From an uncultured Eubacteriales bacterium (GTDB lineage Bacteria > Bacillota > Clostridia > Oscillospirales > Oscillospiraceae), in the NCBI GenBank assembly GCA_902475455.1, contig CABRZO010000006.1, positions 1 through 31,180 on the forward strand: a stretch of 31,180 nucleotides of DNA, given 5' to 3'. The notes beneath the pieces are model-generated. The model was not told the origin of the DNA. It was given only the letters and a program-made list of their open reading frames with translations, and searched no databases. A program made the translations under genes and the position numbers. Shown here piece after piece: positions 23,010 to 30,241 of the stretch (its first letter is position 1; the number at the start of each line of letters is the position of its first letter).

Positions 23010-23869
23010 AATTGAAGGATCTGGAGATCGGCAGCCGGGTGCGGGACGCCGAAAAGGACCTGATTTTCTTTGTGGCGGCCCAGGACCACCCGGGCTACGG
23101 CGGTACCACCCTGTTCTCGGAGAAAATTGTGGAGTTGGGCTGTCTGGACGCGGCGGAACCGGAGCATCCGGCCCAGGGGCGGCCTCCGGTGTTCTATCAG
23201 GCCCACGAGTACGGCTGGAACGACTATGCCGCCAGCAATGTCCACCAGTGGCTCAACGGGGAGGGAGAGGACTGGTACCAGCCCAGCCATCCCTATGACT
23301 GCCCGCCCCAGGACCCCTATCTGCGGTATGGAGAGGTGCCTTACACCCGCCGGCCGGGCTTCCTGACGGGGTTTTCCGGCCTGTTCCGGGAGGCGCTGCT
23401 GGAGGTGGAGGTGCCCTTTTTACGGCGCACCGGCCTGGACCAGGGGGAGCTGGCCTCAGTGCGGGCCAAGGTGTTCCTGCCCAGCCGGACGGAGATGGGC
23501 AAGGGGGATGAGCACGGCATCCCGGAAGGAAAGATGATGCCGCTGTTTTACGATCATTCCATTTACCGCACCACCATGACGGAGCCGCTGCTGGAGAAGT
23601 ATGGCCGGGCCATCAACCCCGGCCGGGAGACGGCGCCCTATGACGCCCCCCAGATCTACGACCCCAAATATGGCTGGTGGTATTGGGTGCGCACCGCCAA
23701 CATGGGCTATGTGTTCCTGAACCGGGTGGCCAGCCCCTATGGCGCTCTGAGCTATACCTACTCCAACAACGATTCTGTGGGCATTCGCCCCATGCTCTGC
23801 CTGGACGGGGAGCTGGAGGTGGAGAGCAACGGCCGCTTTATGGAGATATTCACCATCACAGGAACCTGA
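23006..23869 (+). CDS. DUF6273 protein, module II
   Basis: This 287-residue protein is a paralogue of the module I protein at 9540-10391. Shared landmarks are FFVAAQDHPGYGGTTL (FYVAAQNHPGYQGTTL in the other copy), ASNVHQWLNGEGEDWYQPS, then HPYD, FLPSRTEMGKGDEHGIPEG and the closing WWYWVRTA...VGIRPMLCLDG. The cysteines of the module I protein near YWLRSACSK are absent here, so they are not essential. No signal peptide is seen. It overlaps CPC2 by 4 bases. This is the last gene of module II before a strong hairpin. The function is unknown, but its co-occurrence with CPC, a hydrolase and a transporter is seen twice in this window. Confidence 0.85.
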   Translation: MKLKDLEIGSRVRDAEKDLIFFVAAQDHPGYGGTTLFSEKIVELGCLDAAEPEHPAQGRPPVFYQAHEYGWNDYAASNVHQWLNGEGEDWYQPSHPYDCPPQDPYLRYGEVPYTRRPGFLTGFSGLFREALLEVEVPFLRRTGLDQGELASVRAKVFLPSRTEMGKGDEHGIPEGKMMPLFYDHSIYRTTMTEPLLEKYGRAINPGRETAPYDAPQIYDPKYGWWYWVRTANMGYVFLNRVASPYGALSYTYSNNDSVGIRPMLCLDGELEVESNGRFMEIFTITGT

Positions 23870-23884
23870 TTTCAAAACCATCAA

Positions 23885-23922
23885 CGGCCCTTCCGGCTCC
23901 GTCAAAGGAGCCGGAAGGGCCG
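23885..23922 (+). terminator. 16-bp hairpin ending module II
   Basis: A perfect 16-bp stem (23885-23900 with 23907-23922, loop of 6) starts 15 bases after the DUF6273 stop codon. No U-tract follows, as with several other hairpins in this cluster. Confidence 0.6.
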
Positions 23923-23961
23923 CTTGCTGTCCAGTGTCTGAGGCCGTCGCACAGGCCGGGC

Positions 23962-23990
23962 TTGTGTCCCGGGCGGCGCCGGGGTACAAT
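23962..23990 (+). promoter_or_regulatory. Promoter of the GNAT gene
   Basis: TTGTGT (23962-23967) and TACAAT (23985-23990) are separated by a very G+C-rich 17-base spacer. The start would be near 23997, about 20 bases before the gene. Confidence 0.6.
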
Positions 23991-24016
23991 GGGGAGGCGA
24001 AAGGAGCGGAGGTACT

Positions 24017-24499
24017 GTGGTAGAACACGCAAAACCGGAAGATCTGGACCGGCTGCTGGAGCTTTACGCCGGGGCCAGAGACTATATGAGTCGTAGCGGT
24101 AACCCCACCCAGTGGGGAGCGGACTATCCCGCCCGAGCCATCCTGGAGCAGGATCTGGGCCGGGGCGAACTCTATGTGATTCGGCGAAATAAAATCCTCT
24201 GCGGGGCCTTTGTGCTGGCCCTGGGGGAGGACCCTACCTATGCCCGGATAGAGGGGGCCTGGCTCCGGCAGGGGCCTTACGGCACGATTCACCGGCTCAC
24301 CGGGGCAGAAGGGGAGCGGGGGATTTTTGCCGAGTGCCTGGCGTTCTGCCGTCGCAGCTGCCCGGACCTGAGGGCAGACACCCATCAGGACAACCGCAAA
24401 ATGCAGCAGCTGCTGGAACTTAACGGTTTCCGGCGCTGTGGTATCATCTATGTCCGGGACGGCTCGCCCCGGATTGCCTACCAGCTGAGGGAAATCTAA
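24017..24499 (+). CDS. GNAT family N-acetyltransferase
   Basis: This 160-residue protein has the GNAT outline: a start-region strand and helix (EHAKPEDLDRLLELYAGARDYM), a central strand pair (LYVIRRNKILCGAFVLALG), and the C-terminal motif B-like region (ADTHQDNRKMQQLLELNGFRRCGIIYVRD). It should transfer an acetyl group from acetyl-CoA to a small molecule or peptide that cannot be named. The start is a GTG at 24017 after a GGAGG/AAGGAG region. The gene is transcribed alone between its own promoter and a terminator. Confidence 0.85.
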   Translation: MVEHAKPEDLDRLLELYAGARDYMSRSGNPTQWGADYPARAILEQDLGRGELYVIRRNKILCGAFVLALGEDPTYARIEGAWLRQGPYGTIHRLTGAEGERGIFAECLAFCRRSCPDLRADTHQDNRKMQQLLELNGFRRCGIIYVRDGSPRIAYQLREI

Positions 24500-24507
24500 T
24501 AGAACAG

Positions 24508-24538
24508 ACAGCCCGCCGGAGGAAAACCGGCGGGCTGT
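24508..24538. terminator. Bidirectional terminator between GNAT and cupin genes
   Basis: ACAGCCCGCCGG (24508-24519) pairs perfectly with 24527-24538. The plus strand continues with TGTT. It separates the convergent GNAT and cupin genes. Confidence 0.7.
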
Positions 24539-24541
24539 TGT

Positions 24542-24901
24542 TCAGTCTTTTTTGCTCTTTTTCTCGGTGGGAAAGACCACGGTGAGCAGCCACTTGAAGG
24601 CCTCTTTGCCGTAGACCGAGTGGGGCTTTTTTGCGGGCATCAGCAGGGATTCCCCGGCCTTCACGTCGTGGGGCTTGCCGTCCACGGTGAAGGTGCCCTC
24701 GCCGCTGAGGACGGTGACCAGGGCGTCGCCGGTGGACTCGTGAGTGCTGATCTCCTCCCCTTTGTCAAAGGCGAAGACGGTGAGGCTCACATGGTCGTTC
24801 TGGGCCAGGGTGCGGCTGACCACCTGGCCGGCCTGGATCTGCACCAGATCCGCCAGGGCCACCACTTCCTCCCGGGGCATGTTTTTGATGTGTGGTTTCA
24901 T
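24542..24901 (-). CDS. Cupin-domain protein
   Basis: This 119-residue protein is a single small beta-barrel cupin. Motif 1 is seen in FDKGEEISTHESTGDALVTVLSGEG and motif 2 in VKAGESLLMPAKKPHSVYG, with His53 and His93 as likely metal ligands. It lacks the second motif-1 histidine common in enzymes, so a binding or sensing role is as likely as catalysis. ATG 24901 follows AAAAGGAG. It lies 31 bases downstream of the ferredoxin gene on the same strand, so the two probably form an operon. Small cupins of this kind are often found beside redox genes in anaerobes. Confidence 0.88.
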   Translation of the reverse strand: MKPHIKNMPREEVVALADLVQIQAGQVVSRTLAQNDHVSLTVFAFDKGEEISTHESTGDALVTVLSGEGTFTVDGKPHDVKAGESLLMPAKKPHSVYGKEAFKWLLTVVFPTEKKSKKD

Positions 24902-24932
24902 GGCAGGTTCTCCTTTTCAAGCGCGTGGCGGC

Positions 24933-25118
24933 TCAGCGGGCCTCGATGGCCTGGGCCGGGCACTGGTCCCGGGCCTCCTGGGCCAGGGGCAGCTGATCCT
25001 CGTCCACATCGCCGGGACGGGCGTGAGCCACCCCGGCGTCGGTCATCTGAAAGACGGCGGGACAGATGCAGGCGCACAGCTGGCAGCCCACACATTGATC
25101 GTTGACGAAAAATTGCAT
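24933..25118 (-). CDS. Mono-cluster [4Fe-4S] ferredoxin
   Basis: This 61-residue electron carrier has the start-region motif CVGCQLCACICP (Cys 9, 12, 15, 17 and 19) and a final Cys-Pro near residue 53 (DQCPAQAIEA). In one-cluster ferredoxins the three cysteines of CxxCxxC plus the C-terminal Cys bind one [4Fe-4S] cluster. Cys19 may be free or form a disulfide, and Cys17 is extra. The acidic middle part (PGDVDEDQLPLAQEARDQ) is usual. ATG 25118 follows AAAGGAG. It precedes the cupin gene. I see no convincing promoter in 25119-25225. Confidence 0.92.
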   Translation of the reverse strand: MQFFVNDQCVGCQLCACICPAVFQMTDAGVAHARPGDVDEDQLPLAQEARDQCPAQAIEAR

Positions 25119-25225
25119 GGAGCAGACTCCTTTCTCTCGGTTCGGGTATAATGCCAGTATGCCCCCAAACCCGTGAGATTATCGCCCCAAAGCCACCGGC
25201 GGCCACGGTTGAGAAGGACAAGAGA

Positions 25226-25399
25226 TTACTCCACCAGTTCGTATTCCAAAAATTCGCATTTCAGCAGGCTGCCCTCCCAGATCTCCTCCGGCAGCAGGGC
25301 ACGGGCCACCAGCTTGGGCTGGGCGGCGGGGTCATCCCGCAACTGCAAATGGGCGTAGTCTCCGTCGATGCGGAGCACACGATAGAATAATGTTTCCAT
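25226..25399 (-). CDS. Small 57-residue protein, function unknown
   Basis: The protein reads METLFYRVLRIDGDYAHLQ at its start and continues with RDDPAAQPKLVARALLPEE and a C-terminal IWEGSLLKCEFLEYELVE. The pattern of short strands and an LPEE...EG turn suggests a small beta-barrel like DUF3006-type proteins (inference). ATG 25399 follows AGGGAGA at good spacing. A longer in-frame reading to 25597 would cross the terminator at 25415-25451 and a non-coding spacer, so it is rejected. It starts just after that terminator, about 100 bases before the ferredoxin gene on the same strand. Confidence 0.7.
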   Translation of the reverse strand: METLFYRVLRIDGDYAHLQLRDDPAAQPKLVARALLPEEIWEGSLLKCEFLEYELVE

Positions 25400-25414
25400 A
25401 GAGTTTCTCCCTGT

Positions 25415-25451
25415 AAAAAAGCCTCCGTTGTGTACAACGGAGGCTTTTTTT
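25415..25451 (-). terminator. Strong bidirectional terminator
   Basis: GCCTCCGTTG (25421-25430) pairs perfectly with 25435-25444 around TGTA, flanked by A6 (25415-25420) and T7 (25445-25451). On the minus strand it ends the GGGtGRT transcript after the duplicated gene tail. Confidence 0.92.
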
Positions 25452-25465
25452 GAAAAATTGGGTTT

Positions 25466-25531
25466 GCTGCTTACTTGTTCAGGGCCTCGTCCACGGCGAC
25501 AGCCACAGCAACGGTGGCGCCCACCATGGGG
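25466..25531 (-). repeat. Duplicated 3' end of the GGGtGRT gene
   Basis: These 66 bases repeat 25604-25669, the real gene end, at 63 of 66 positions. The repeat covers the last 18 codons, the TAA stop and 5 bases beyond. All three differences are third-position silent changes, so the tail MVGATVAVAVAVDEALNK is encoded identically. Confidence 0.92.
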
Positions 25532-25603
25532 GCGGCGCAAGCGCGCCGCATGCAGTGGCCCGATCTGCCGGGGGCAGATCGCACCTAGCCCCATCAAGTA
25601 CAG
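25532..25603 (-). repeat. Hairpin-rich spacer between the two gene tails
   Basis: This 72-base spacer contains two perfect hairpins: GCGGCGC/GCGCCGC around AAGC (25532-25549) and CGATCTGCC/GGCAGATCG around GGG (25561-25581). It encodes nothing recognisable. Confidence 0.75.
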
Positions 25604-25608
25604 GCTGC

Positions 25609-26610
25609 TTACTTGTTCAGGGCCTCGTCCACAGCGACGGCCACAGCGACGGTGGCGCCCACCATGGGGTTATTGCCCATGCCCAGGAAGCCCATCATTT
25701 CCACGTGAGCGGGCACGGAGGAGGAGCCGGCGAACTGAGCGTCGGAATGCATACGGCCCATGGTGTCGGTCATGCCGTAGGAGGCGGGGCCGGCGGCCAT
25801 GTTGTCGGGGTGCAGAGTACGGCCGGTGCCGCCGCCGGAGGCCACGGAGAAGTACTTCTTGCCCTGCTCGATGCACTCCTTCTTATAGGTGCCCGCCACG
25901 GGGTGCTGGAAGCGGGTGGGGTTGGTGGAGTTGCCGGTGATGGACACGTCCACGCCCTCGTGGTGCATGATGGCCACGCCCTCCCGGACGTCGTCGGCGC
26001 CGTAGCACTTGACGGCGGAGCGCTCGCCCTTGGAGTAGGGGATCTCACGGACGATCTTCAGCTCGCCGGTAAAGTAGTCGAACTGAGTCTGGACATAGGT
26101 GAAGCCGTTGATCCGGGAGATGATCTGGGCGGCGTCCTTGCCCAGGCCGTTCAGGATGACCCGGAGGGGCTCCTTGCGGGCCTTGTTGGCGTTGCGGGCG
26201 ATGCCGATGGCGCCCTCAGCGGCGGCGAAGGACTCGTGGCCGGCCAGGAAGGCAAAGCACTTGGTCTCGTCCCGGAGCAGCATGGCGCCCAGGTTGCCGT
26301 GGCCCAGGCCCACCTTGCGGTCGTCGGCCACGGAGCCGGGGATGCAGAAGGCCTGCAGGCCAATGCCGATGACCTCGGCGGCCTCAGCGGCGGTCTTCAC
26401 GCCCTTCTTGATGGCGATGGCGGCGCCCACGGTGTAGGCCCAACGGGCGTTCTCAAAGCTGATGGGCTGCACGCCGGCCACAATGTCGTAGGGGTTGAAG
26501 CCCTTCTCTTTGCAGATGTCCAGGCACTCCTCCACGGAGGAGATGCCGTACTCAGCCAGAACAGGGGTGATCTGGTTGATGCGTCTTTCGTAAGATTCAA
26601 ACAGTGCCAT
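25609..26610 (-). CDS. GGGtGRT protein, function unknown
   Basis: This 333-residue protein matches the family named for its glycine-rich motif SGGGTGRTLHPDNMAAGPA near residue 260. Other blocks are GIGLQAFCIPGSVADDRKVGLGHGNLGAML, LAGHESFAAAEGAIGIAR and the C-terminal GFLGMGNNPMVGATVAVAVAV. The function is not established. The family is typical of anaerobic Firmicutes and often sits beside an Fe-S scaffold gene, as here. ATG 26610 is preferred over an in-frame GTG at 26619 because AAGGTG lies before it. It is 10 bases after the scaffold gene's stop, clearly one operon. Its 3' end is duplicated downstream. Confidence 0.93.
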   Translation of the reverse strand: MALFESYERRINQITPVLAEYGISSVEECLDICKEKGFNPYDIVAGVQPISFENARWAYTVGAAIAIKKGVKTAAEAAEVIGIGLQAFCIPGSVADDRKVGLGHGNLGAMLLRDETKCFAFLAGHESFAAAEGAIGIARNANKARKEPLRVILNGLGKDAAQIISRINGFTYVQTQFDYFTGELKIVREIPYSKGERSAVKCYGADDVREGVAIMHHEGVDVSITGNSTNPTRFQHPVAGTYKKECIEQGKKYFSVASGGGTGRTLHPDNMAAGPASYGMTDTMGRMHSDAQFAGSSSVPAHVEMMGFLGMGNNPMVGATVAVAVAVDEALNK

Positions 26611-26620
26611 TGTAATCACC

Positions 26621-27322
26621 TTATTCCTTTCTGGGGTCGATATACTTCACGGCGCCGTCCTCGGCGTTGAAGCGGCCATAGTGGCCCTTGGCCTTCTCCA
26701 GGGCCTCGTTGGCGTCCATGCCGTTGCGGATGGACTCCATCATCTTGCCCAGGTGGACGAACTCATAGCCAATGATCTGGTTGTCCTCGTCCAGGGCCAG
26801 CCGGGTGATATAGCCCTCGGTCAGGGACAGGTAGCGGGGACCCTTGGCCTTGGTGGAGAAGATGGTGCCCACCTGACCGCACAGGCCCTTGCCCAGATCC
26901 TCCAGGCTGGCGCCGATGGGCAGGCCGCCCTCGGAGAAAGCGGTCTGGCTGCGGCCATAGACAGCCTGCAGGAACAGCTCCCGCATGGCGGTGTTGATGG
27001 CGTCGCAGACCAGGTCGGTGTTCAGGGCCTCCAGAAGGGTCTTGCCGATCAGAATCTCGCCGGCCATGGCGGCGGAGTGGGTCATGCCGGTGCAGCCGAT
27101 GGTCTCCACCAGGGCCTCCTCGATGATGCCGTCCTTAATGTTCAGGCTCAGCTTGCAGGCGCCCTGCTGGGGAGCGCACCAGCCCACACCGTGGGTGAAG
27201 CCGCTGATGTCGGAGATCTCCTTGGCCTGGACCCACTTGCCCTCCTCGGGAATGGGGGCGGGGCCGTGATAGGCGCCCTTGGCGACCGGACACATGTTCT
27301 GTACTTCGCTGGAGTAGATCAT
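26621..27322 (-). CDS. Iron-sulfur cluster assembly scaffold-like protein (GGGtGRT partner)
   Basis: This protein of about 233 residues contains a NifU/IscU-like core: GWCAPQQGACKLSLNIKDG, then IEEALVETIGCTGMTHSAAM, EILIGKTLLEAL and LPIGASLEDLGKGLCGQVG. Several conserved cysteines (MCPV, GWCAP, IGCTG, LVCDA, GLCGQ) could bind a cluster. A C-terminal extension (HLGKMMESIRNGMDANEALEKAKGHYGRF) is outside the scaffold fold. ATG 27322 lies 10 bases after AAAGGAA, and an in-frame GTG at 27328 is possible. It directly precedes the GGGtGRT gene, the usual pairing. Whether it builds clusters or performs another Cys-based job is unknown. Confidence 0.85.
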   Translation of the reverse strand: MIYSSEVQNMCPVAKGAYHGPAPIPEEGKWVQAKEISDISGFTHGVGWCAPQQGACKLSLNIKDGIIEEALVETIGCTGMTHSAAMAGEILIGKTLLEALNTDLVCDAINTAMRELFLQAVYGRSQTAFSEGGLPIGASLEDLGKGLCGQVGTIFSTKAKGPRYLSLTEGYITRLALDEDNQIIGYEFVHLGKMMESIRNGMDANEALEKAKGHYGRFNAEDGAVKYIDPRKE

Positions 27323-27345
27323 AGTCACACATTTCCTTTCTCTCG

Positions 27346-27428
27346 CCCGGCCTCAGGCCGGGTGATGGTATAGCATGGTTATCAACAGCCTGCGGCGGAG
27401 CCCCTTGGTGACAATGGGCGGCTCCGCC
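27346..27428 (-). promoter_or_regulatory. Two hairpins between gpmI and the scaffold gene
   Basis: After the gpmI stop codon a 9-bp stem GGCGGAGCC/GGCTCCGCC (27394-27402 with 27420-27428) and a 7-bp stem CCCGGCC/GGCCGGG (27346-27352 with 27356-27362) follow. Neither has a U-tract. I see no convincing promoter for the scaffold gene, so it may be read from the glycolytic transcript. Confidence 0.5.
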
Positions 27429-27440
27429 CCGGGATGGATA

Positions 27441-28955
27441 TCAGAGGATCAGGCTGCTGCCGCTCATCTCCTCCGGCTTCTCCAGACCCATCAGGTCCAG
27501 CATAGTGGGGGCGATGTCGGCCAGACGGCCGTCTTTCAGCTTGACGTTGGCGCCCACGATGCAGAAGGGCACCAGATTGGTGGTGTGGGCGGTGAAGGGG
27601 CTCTTGCCGTCGTCCTGGAGCATCTGCTCGGCGTTGCCATGGTCGGCGGTAATCAGGGCGATGCCGCCCATCTCGGCGGTGGCCTGAACCACCTTGCCCA
27701 CGCACTCGTCCACAGCCTCCACAGCCTTGACGGCGGCTTCAAAGACACCGGTGTGGCCCACCATGTCGCAGTTGGCAAAGTTCAGGATGATCACGTCATA
27801 CTTGCCGCTCTTAATGCGCTCTACGCACTTGTCGCAGACCTCATAGGCGCTCATCTCCGGCTTCAGGTCATAGGTAGCCACCTTGGGGGAGGCCACCAGG
27901 CAACGGTCCTCGCCGGGGAAGGTCTGCTCCACGCCGCCGTTGAAGAAGAAGGTGACATGGGCATACTTCTCGGTCTCGGCGATCCGCAGCTGGGTCAGGC
28001 CGTTCCGGGAGATATACTCGCCGAAGATGTTGTGGAGGCTCTCCTTGGGGAAGGCCACTTCCACGTTGGGCATGGTGGCGTCGTAGGAGGTGGTGCACAC
28101 GAAGTGGACGGGGAAATAGCCCTTCTTGCGCTCAAAGCCGGTAAAGTCGGGGTCCACCAGGGTCCGGGTGATCTCCCGGGCCCGGTCGGGCCGGAAGTTC
28201 ATGAAGATGCAGGCGTCGCCCTTGCCGATGTGGGCGTCCCTGGCGCAGACCACCGGAATCACGAACTCGTCGGTGACGCCGGCATCGTAGCTCTTCTGGA
28301 CCGCGTCCACCGGATCCGGGTTAAACTCGGCGCTCTCGCCGTACACCATGGCGGCGTAGGCCTTTTCCACCCGGTCCCAGTTGGTGTCCCGGTCCATGGC
28401 GTAGTAGCGGCCGGCCACGGTGGCAATCTCGGCACCGTACTGGTCGCAGACCTGCTTCATCTCCGCCACATAGCCCTTGCCGGAGGTGGGGGGCACATCC
28501 CGGCCGTCCAGGAAGCAGTGGACATAGACGGGATCACAGCCCAGCTCGCTGGCCATTTTGACAGCGGCCTTCATGTGGTCAATGTGGGAGTGGACGCCGC
28601 CATCGCTGAGCAGGCCCATGATGTGCACCGCCTTGCCGGCATCCCGGGCGGCGGTCATGGCCTTCAGATAGGCGGGGTTCTGGAAGAAATCTCCGTCGGT
28701 GATGGCCTTGGAGATCTTGGGCAGATCCTGGAACACCACCCGGCCGGCGCCGATGTTGGTGTGGCCCACCTCACTGTTGCCCATCTGGCCCTCGGGCAGA
28801 CCCACGTCCAGGCCGGAGGCGGAGAGGTGGGAGCAGGGGTTTTCGGAAAAGAGTTTATCCAGCACCGGGGTGCGGGCGGCGTGGACCGCGTTGCCCTCGT
28901 CGGTGGTACGGAGGCCGAAGCCGTCCATGATAATGAGAATGGTAGGGGTTTTCAT
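27441..28955 (-). CDS. gpmI: 2,3-bisphosphoglycerate-independent phosphoglycerate mutase
   Basis: This 504-residue, manganese-dependent enzyme interconverts 3- and 2-phosphoglycerate. The N-terminal metal ligand Asp11 (IIMDGFG) and the phospho-serine Ser61 in GQMGNSEVGHTNIGAG are present. HIMGLLSDGGVHSH, FLDGRDVPP, NFRPDRARE, NFANCDMVGHTG and TADHGNAEQM complete the known motif series. The start ATG 28955 lies after GGAG at about 12 bases, a weakish site. It is downstream of tpiA with a 28-base gap, so pgk-tpiA-gpmI forms a glycolytic operon. Confidence 0.98.
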   Translation of the reverse strand: MKTPTILIIMDGFGLRTTDEGNAVHAARTPVLDKLFSENPCSHLSASGLDVGLPEGQMGNSEVGHTNIGAGRVVFQDLPKISKAITDGDFFQNPAYLKAMTAARDAGKAVHIMGLLSDGGVHSHIDHMKAAVKMASELGCDPVYVHCFLDGRDVPPTSGKGYVAEMKQVCDQYGAEIATVAGRYYAMDRDTNWDRVEKAYAAMVYGESAEFNPDPVDAVQKSYDAGVTDEFVIPVVCARDAHIGKGDACIFMNFRPDRAREITRTLVDPDFTGFERKKGYFPVHFVCTTSYDATMPNVEVAFPKESLHNIFGEYISRNGLTQLRIAETEKYAHVTFFFNGGVEQTFPGEDRCLVASPKVATYDLKPEMSAYEVCDKCVERIKSGKYDVIILNFANCDMVGHTGVFEAAVKAVEAVDECVGKVVQATAEMGGIALITADHGNAEQMLQDDGKSPFTAHTTNLVPFCIVGANVKLKDGRLADIAPTMLDLMGLEKPEEMSGSSLIL

Positions 28956-28983
28956 GAAACTCAGATACTCCGATCCTGAAACA

Positions 28984-29757
28984 TTATTCCTGGTTGGCAG
29001 CGTTGATGATGATGTTGAAGTCCTCGGGCTTCAGGGAGGCGCCGCCGATCAAACCGCCGTCCACATCGGGCTGGGCCAGCAGCTCCGCGGCGTTCTTGGC
29101 GTTCATGCTGCCGCCGTAGAGGATGGTGACGCTGCGGGCCACCCGGGCGCCGTAGAGCTTGCGGATGACGGTGCGGATCTCCTCGTTGACCTCGTTGGCC
29201 TGCTCGGCGGTGGCAGTCTTGCCGGTGCCGATGGCCCAGAGGGGCTCATAGGCGATGACCACATGGCGCATCTTCTCGGCGGGAACACCGGCCAGAGCGG
29301 TCTTGACCTGCAGGTCGATGAGCTCCTTGGTGATGCCCAGCTCCCGCTGCTCCAGGCTCTCGCCCACGCAGACCACGGGGCGCAGGCCGGCGTTGATGGC
29401 GGCGTGGACCTTCTTGTTGACGATGATGTCGTCGTCGTTCCAGTACTGGCGGCGCTCGGAGTGGCCGATGATGACGTACTTGACGCCCAGATCCTTCAGC
29501 ATCTCGGCAGAGACTTCGCCGGTGTAGGCGCCCTTCTCCTCAAAGTGCAGGTTCTCGGCGCCGATGGCCACCCGGGTATCCTTGAAGGCCTTCAGGGCGG
29601 CGGGAATGTTGACAAAGGGGACGCAGAGCAGCACTTCGCACCACTTGGCCTTGGGCATGATGGCCTTCAGCTCGTCGGCAAAGGCCCGGGTCTCGGTGGC
29701 GGTCTTGTTCATCTTCCAGTTGCCGGCGATGATCGTCTTGCGATAACGTCTGTTCAT
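28984..29757 (-). CDS. tpiA: Triosephosphate isomerase
   Basis: This 257-residue protein is a TIM-barrel enzyme that interconverts dihydroxyacetone phosphate and glyceraldehyde 3-phosphate. Asn13 and Lys15 (AGNWKMN), His99 (IIGHSERR) and the catalytic Glu171 (AYEPLWAIGTGK) are all present, and the phosphate-binding end ILYGGSMNAKN is intact. ATG 29757 is used. A TTG at 29796 in the same frame would place AAGGAG inside the coding region, whereas that site lies 12 bases before ATG 29757. It follows pgk and the repeat region on the minus strand and precedes gpmI. Confidence 0.97.
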   Translation of the reverse strand: MNRRYRKTIIAGNWKMNKTATETRAFADELKAIMPKAKWCEVLLCVPFVNIPAALKAFKDTRVAIGAENLHFEEKGAYTGEVSAEMLKDLGVKYVIIGHSERRQYWNDDDIIVNKKVHAAINAGLRPVVCVGESLEQRELGITKELIDLQVKTALAGVPAEKMRHVVIAYEPLWAIGTGKTATAEQANEVNEEIRTVIRKLYGARVARSVTILYGGSMNAKNAAELLAQPDVDGGLIGGASLKPEDFNIIINAANQE

Positions 29758-29839
29758 GGTTCTGTCTTTCTCCTTATCTATATCAGTTTGTTTCAAAACT
29801 AAGGATTACATGCGGAGATGGCCGCTTTTTTTGCTTGCT

Positions 29840-30241
29840 GATCCAGCAGGCACACCCCGCCCGTGTTTTCACATCATTGGCGGAAGTGAATTCCGCCTGC
29901 GGCAAGGTTTTGCGATGCAAAACGCTTGGGACGCCGCACCTGCGGCGGGGGCGGGCCGGGAAATGCCTGCTTTGCTGTAAAACGGTTCTTACTTATCCAG
30001 CAGGCACACCACGCCGGGCAGAGCCTTGCCCTATTGCCCCAACGGACCAGCGGTCCGTTGGGGACCCCGTTCGTGTTTTTACATCCTCGGCGGAAGTGAA
30101 TTCCGCCTGCGGCAAGATTTTGCGATGCAAAACGCTTGGGACGCCGCACCTGCGGCGGGGGCGGGCCGGGAAATGCCTGCTTTGCTGTAAAACGGTTCTT
30201 ACTTATCCAGCAGGCACACCACGCCGGGCAGGGCCTTGCCC
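29840..30241 (-). repeat. Tandem 210-base repeat carrying copies of the pgk gene tail
   Basis: Bases 29881-30030 repeat 30091-30240 at 148 of 150 positions with an offset of 210. Each unit includes the last 14 codons of pgk with its TAA (copy at 29989-30030, real end at 30199-30240) and a spacer full of hairpins: a 12-bp stem around 30036-30062, GGCGGAA/TTCCGCC, and GCCGCA/TGCGGC. A decayed third copy of the tail lies at 29840-29862. The single change inside the second tail is silent. The stretch of about 440 bases between tpiA and pgk has no other gene, and no promoter was recognised in it. Confidence 0.9.

Noticed and set aside
25226..25597. Longer 123-residue version of the small protein gene
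   Set aside because: The extension crosses a strong terminator and the duplicated gene tail; the ATG at 25399 has its own ribosome binding site.
25466..25669. Diversity-generating retroelement from the paired gene tails
   Set aside because: Differences are silent and not at adenines of a template, and there is no reverse transcriptase gene in the window.
27375..28979. 534-codon open frame on the plus strand opposite gpmI
   Set aside because: Shadow of gpmI with the same odd composition. Similar shadows opposite GGGtGRT (25450-26670), the module II hydrolase (17916-19682) and tpiA (28699-29802) were rejected too.
29840..30241. CRISPR array from the repeated units between tpiA and pgk
   Set aside because: The units are long (210 bases), nearly identical including the spacers, and contain a gene tail. 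No short repeats with unique spacers and no cas genes are present.
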